A DNA stretch of 64,000 nt from Gonapodya prolifera JEL478 (Eukaryota; Monoblepharomycota; Monoblepharidomycetes; Monoblepharidales; Gonapodyaceae): assembly GCA_001574975.1 (NCBI GenBank), contig KQ965739.1:384966-448965 (forward strand), written 5' to 3'. Position numbers and translations under genes: made by a program. Positions 61,596-64,000 of this stretch are shown here, piece by piece (position 1 is the first letter of the stretch; each line of letters starts with the position of its first letter). The notes under the pieces were generated by a model that ran no database searches, was not told the DNA's origin, and worked only from the letters and a program-made list of their open reading frames with translations.

Positions 61596-61975
61596 TCCAC
61601 AAATACATGCACTTAGCACCAATATTGCTATAATCGAACACAGAGCATGAAGCCACAGGACCTGCAAAACATGATCTCTGGTCACATTTCTCACTGCATG
61701 CATTTATTCTGGGATATGTCGCAGTGTTGAAGGTGGGGGCCCCTGTAGAGGTCCGAGGCTGGAGAAAACTTGAGTCAGAAAACCTAACATGAATTTGAGC
61801 TCTTGTTAATCCCACATCAGTCTGAGTGAAGAATTGAGACAATTAAGTGACTTCATTGAGCCCAGTTTAGAGGGAATCTGCAATGAGTGTGCTAATCAGA
61901 GTGTTCACCAGTGTTGGTCGAGCATTTAAGTGGAATGTTGGAACAAATGCTTTCATATTATTACATCATGTGTAA

Positions 61976-63608
61976 AATTGGAAATCTGTGTCGCCTTTCT
62001 TGACATTTGCCTTGTATCCTTTCTCCAAATCTTTGGTGAGGATAACGTATCGATTCTTCCTGACCTGGTCCACCGTTAGGTTCCGCATTAATCAAACGAA
62101 ACTGATGCATGGCAATGAGGGGCTCTCACCGCATGCATTCCTGCTTCCTGACAAATAGCTGCGATCTCAGCACCAGATAAACGATCAGGACGCGACACAA
62201 CTACAACAAACGTTTTTTCATTGGTAACGCTATCGTTAGAACATGCGCAGAAAGCACACTCACAATCTTCGAGGTCAACCTCCTCAGAAAGATTCATTTT
62301 GCCAGTTATGGTGGAAAATATGAGTCGCTTTTGTCGGCGATCCGGCATCGGAAATTCGATTTTGCGATCCAAGCGACCAGGTCGGAGAAGGGCAGGGTCC
62401 AAAGTGTCAGCGCGATTGGTTGCCATAATCACCTGTTGCATTCACCGATGAAGCTTAGAGTGTGCCGACCCTAGAAGGGCTGGAGCAACTGGTCTCTCAC
62501 CTTGACGTTCGAAGTCTGGTCAAATCCGTCCATCTGGTTCAAGAGCTCTAACAAAATTCGTTGGACTTCACGATCAGCTCCCGTCTGAGCGTCAAAACGT
62601 TTTGTTGCGATTGCGTCGATTTCGTCAATGAAAATGATGCAAGGTGAGTTCTCTCGGGCTAGGCGGAAGACATCGCGAACCATCCGAGGACCTTCTCCGA
62701 GATACTTTTGCACGAATTCGGAGCCCACAACACGAATAAAAGAGGCTGTCGTATGGTGAGCGACAGCTTTGACGAGCATCGTTTTTCCTGTGCCAGGAGG
62801 CCCATAGAGCAGTACACCACGAGGTGGATCAATGCCGATTTGCTTATAAAGGTCAAAGTGCGTCAAAGGTAGCTCCACAGCCTCTCTGATTTCCTGCTTC
62901 TGGATGTCAAGACCTCCAATATCCTGGTAAGACACGTCCGGCTTCTCGGCATCTCCCAACATCGCGATACTCGAGTCAGCTTCAGGAGGCAGAACATCGA
63001 CGAGTGAGTTGGAGTGGCGGTGAAGGGCAACAGACGTGGACGGTTTCAAAAGCTCCCGGTCAATAGTTGAGAGGATGCGAACCACATAATTGGAACCGGT
63101 CGTGGAGCCGACAATACCCGTGTGCTGATCAATAGGTTCAAGAAATTGACCAATGACGAGGGGGACTGATTGTATCCGTTTGACTTCTTCCTTTGGGTGC
63201 GCCAAGTTGGTCAGCGAAGCTCATGGTCCGCTTGCGCAAGTGGCTCGATGCCCAGGATAAAACGAACCTGCGCACGGGTCAATTCTCGTTTAAGATTCTT
63301 TTGTTCGTCCTTGATGTATTCTTCTTGTAGTTCCAAGAACTCCAAGTGTCGTTCAAGCTTACCGCGCAACGGAGAGCAGAAGTGAAACAAGGTAGCACGC
63401 TCTTGAAAGTACAAATATCGATAAATGTACCTTTTTCAATTTCATGTAAAGATCCTCTTCCGAGGACTCGTCCGCTTCGTTGGTAGGATTGGCCAACGTG
63501 AGCAGTTCCTGCGGATAAAGCGGGGCATGAAATTCAGCGTGGAGTGGAAAATGTACTAGGGGAGTTAAGTACCTGTGGGGCAGGTAAAGAGATTCCGAGC
63601 TCGTCCAT
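61976..63608 (-). CDS. RPT3: 26S proteasome AAA-ATPase Rpt3 (PSMC4)
   Basis: One of six ATPases of the proteasome base that unfold and translocate substrates. It starts [20 protein letters not shown], with coiled coil [20 protein letters not shown] and OB domain [20 protein letters not shown]. Walker A GPPGTGKT, Walker [21 protein letters not shown] (read as two overlapping blocks), pore loop near [20 protein letters not shown], sensor [20 protein letters not shown]. The C-terminus ends DFQFYT, with the HbYX-like hydrophobic-Tyr-x position as in yeast and human Rpt3 (EFYK). Five or more introns. Its start is 108 bp from the divergent RAD50 start. Confidence 0.96.
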
Positions 63609-63716
63609 GTTTCAGGCGTTCAAGGTGAGGGGGGAAGGTTGCAAACCAATTATGGTATTGTATCCTGGCCAGATGTCTTCGCAAATCAAGGGCCTTCGCA
63701 ACGCAGTTTCGGGTCT
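63609..63716. promoter_or_regulatory. 108-bp bidirectional spacer, RPT3/RAD50
   Basis: Divergent spacer between a proteasome gene and a repair gene. I see no proteasome-associated control element (GGTGGCAAA) in it on inspection. Confidence 0.35.
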
Positions 63717-64000
63717 ATGGTGAGCTTGTCTGTTGCAACGAACCACTGTCTCTTAGGGGATTGCCTTAAATATACCTATTTGTTCACTCTCTCTTATGTT
63801 CTCCTCCCGTTTCCCATGTAACCTAGAGCGCGATCGAGAAGCTGTTGATTCGTGGGGTTCGCTCATTTAGCCCCGAAGACCAGCCATCCGTCGTACATTT
63901 TTTCACCCCTCTTACTCTCATATGCGGCCACAACGGTTCTGGGAAGACGGTGCGTGGTGGAATGCTTTCATGAGTATCCAATGCTCACGGAGTCTGCACG
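63717..64000 (+). CDS. RAD50: RAD50, 5' end only (Mre11-Rad50 repair complex)
   Basis: SMC-like ATPase of the double-strand-break complex, cut off by the window edge. The first exon appears to be just ATG (63717-63719), followed by a GTGAGC donor and a CCTAG acceptor at 63826. Exon 2 (63827-63949) encodes [20 protein letters not shown] and then [17 protein letters not shown], the Rad50 N-terminus with its Walker A motif. There is no in-frame ATG in exon 2 before this, so the one-codon exon decides the start. A GTGCGT donor at 63950 begins the next intron. Confidence 0.9.

Larger units (their letters stand above)
54199..61975. other. Gene desert, AT-rich and CpG-poor
   Basis: No gene is supported in nearly 7.8 kb, against a gene about every 2-3 kb elsewhere. 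Open frames are short (under 120 residues), on both strands, and match no family I recognise; the longest ones (for example 57238-57492 on the - strand and 55330-55569 on the + strand) could be worn remnants of mobile elements. It contains an (AT)n run, a clear hAT-like MITE at 61109-61595, a degenerate MITE-like block near 54.9-55.1 kb and a short palindrome at 55271-55294. The base composition continues that of the 3' two thirds of DNAH2 and ends at the RPT3 stop. Confidence 0.7.

Noticed and set aside
1-64000. tRNA, rRNA, CRISPR arrays, telomeric repeats or virus-like elements
   Set aside because: Scanning by eye found no tRNA B-box with matching cloverleaf, no spaced direct-repeat array, no telomere tract and no reverse transcriptase, capsid or integrase sequence. 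A covariance-model scan would be decisive for tRNA and other RNA genes.

Overview
The window looks like gene-dense nuclear DNA of a zoosporic, chytrid-like fungus. Evidence for a fungus: VPS74, a SHE9/MDM33 homologue, a fungal-type 9.5 kDa complex I subunit (NUXM), TOM5, an NTO1-type PHD/bromodomain protein and WEE1. Evidence for motile cilia: a complete axonemal inner-arm dynein heavy chain (DNAH2 type) and a TMEM17-like transition-zone protein. Mitochondrial genes (GLDC, NUXM, TOM5, SHE9) argue against an anaerobic neocallimastigomycete. The species is not identified. Exon models were spliced by eye from GT-AG (a few GC-AG) signals and remembered family sequences; no search was run.

Layout, left to right: an unassigned left edge (1-688); aminopeptidase P (-) head to head with phenylalanine hydroxylase (+); UBL5/HUB1 and CCT2 (+); VPS74 (-) head to head with SEC17 (+); NTO1/BRPF (+); SCYL1 and SHE9 (-) head to head with NAP1 (+); NRDE2 (+); NUXM (-) head to head with GLDC (+); WEE1 (-) head to head with TOM5 (+); a small unrecognised coiled-coil gene (-) head to head with a cis-prenyltransferase (+); RAD23 and TMEM17-like (-) head to head with the 14 kb DNAH2 gene (+); a 7.8 kb gene desert holding at least one small DNA transposon; RPT3 (-) head to head with the first exons of RAD50 (+).

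The left 40 kb is compact. Most introns are 50-70 nt, neighbouring genes are often separated by less than 130 bp, and 16 of the 22 recognised genes sit in eight head-to-head pairs. From inside DNAH2 to the 3' end of RPT3 (about 42-62 kb) the sequence becomes AT-rich and strongly CpG-poor, coding and non-coding alike, and then returns to normal. This domain is the most unusual large-scale feature. Other notable points are two start-codon-only first exons (CCT2, RAD50), two GC-AG introns in CCT2, a probable 29-nt intron in PAH, symmetric micro-exons for the acidic tail of NAP1, and a CpG-rich hAT-like MITE with an exact 8-bp target duplication inside the CpG-poor desert.

Most genes are housekeeping: proteostasis (CCT2, RPT3, RAD23, UBL5), membrane traffic (VPS74, SEC17, SCYL1, dolichol synthesis), mitochondria, chromatin and RNA (NTO1, NAP1, NRDE2), cell cycle and repair (WEE1, RAD23, RAD50) and the cilium (TMEM17, DNAH2). 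I saw no virus-like element, CRISPR array, rRNA or convincing tRNA gene.
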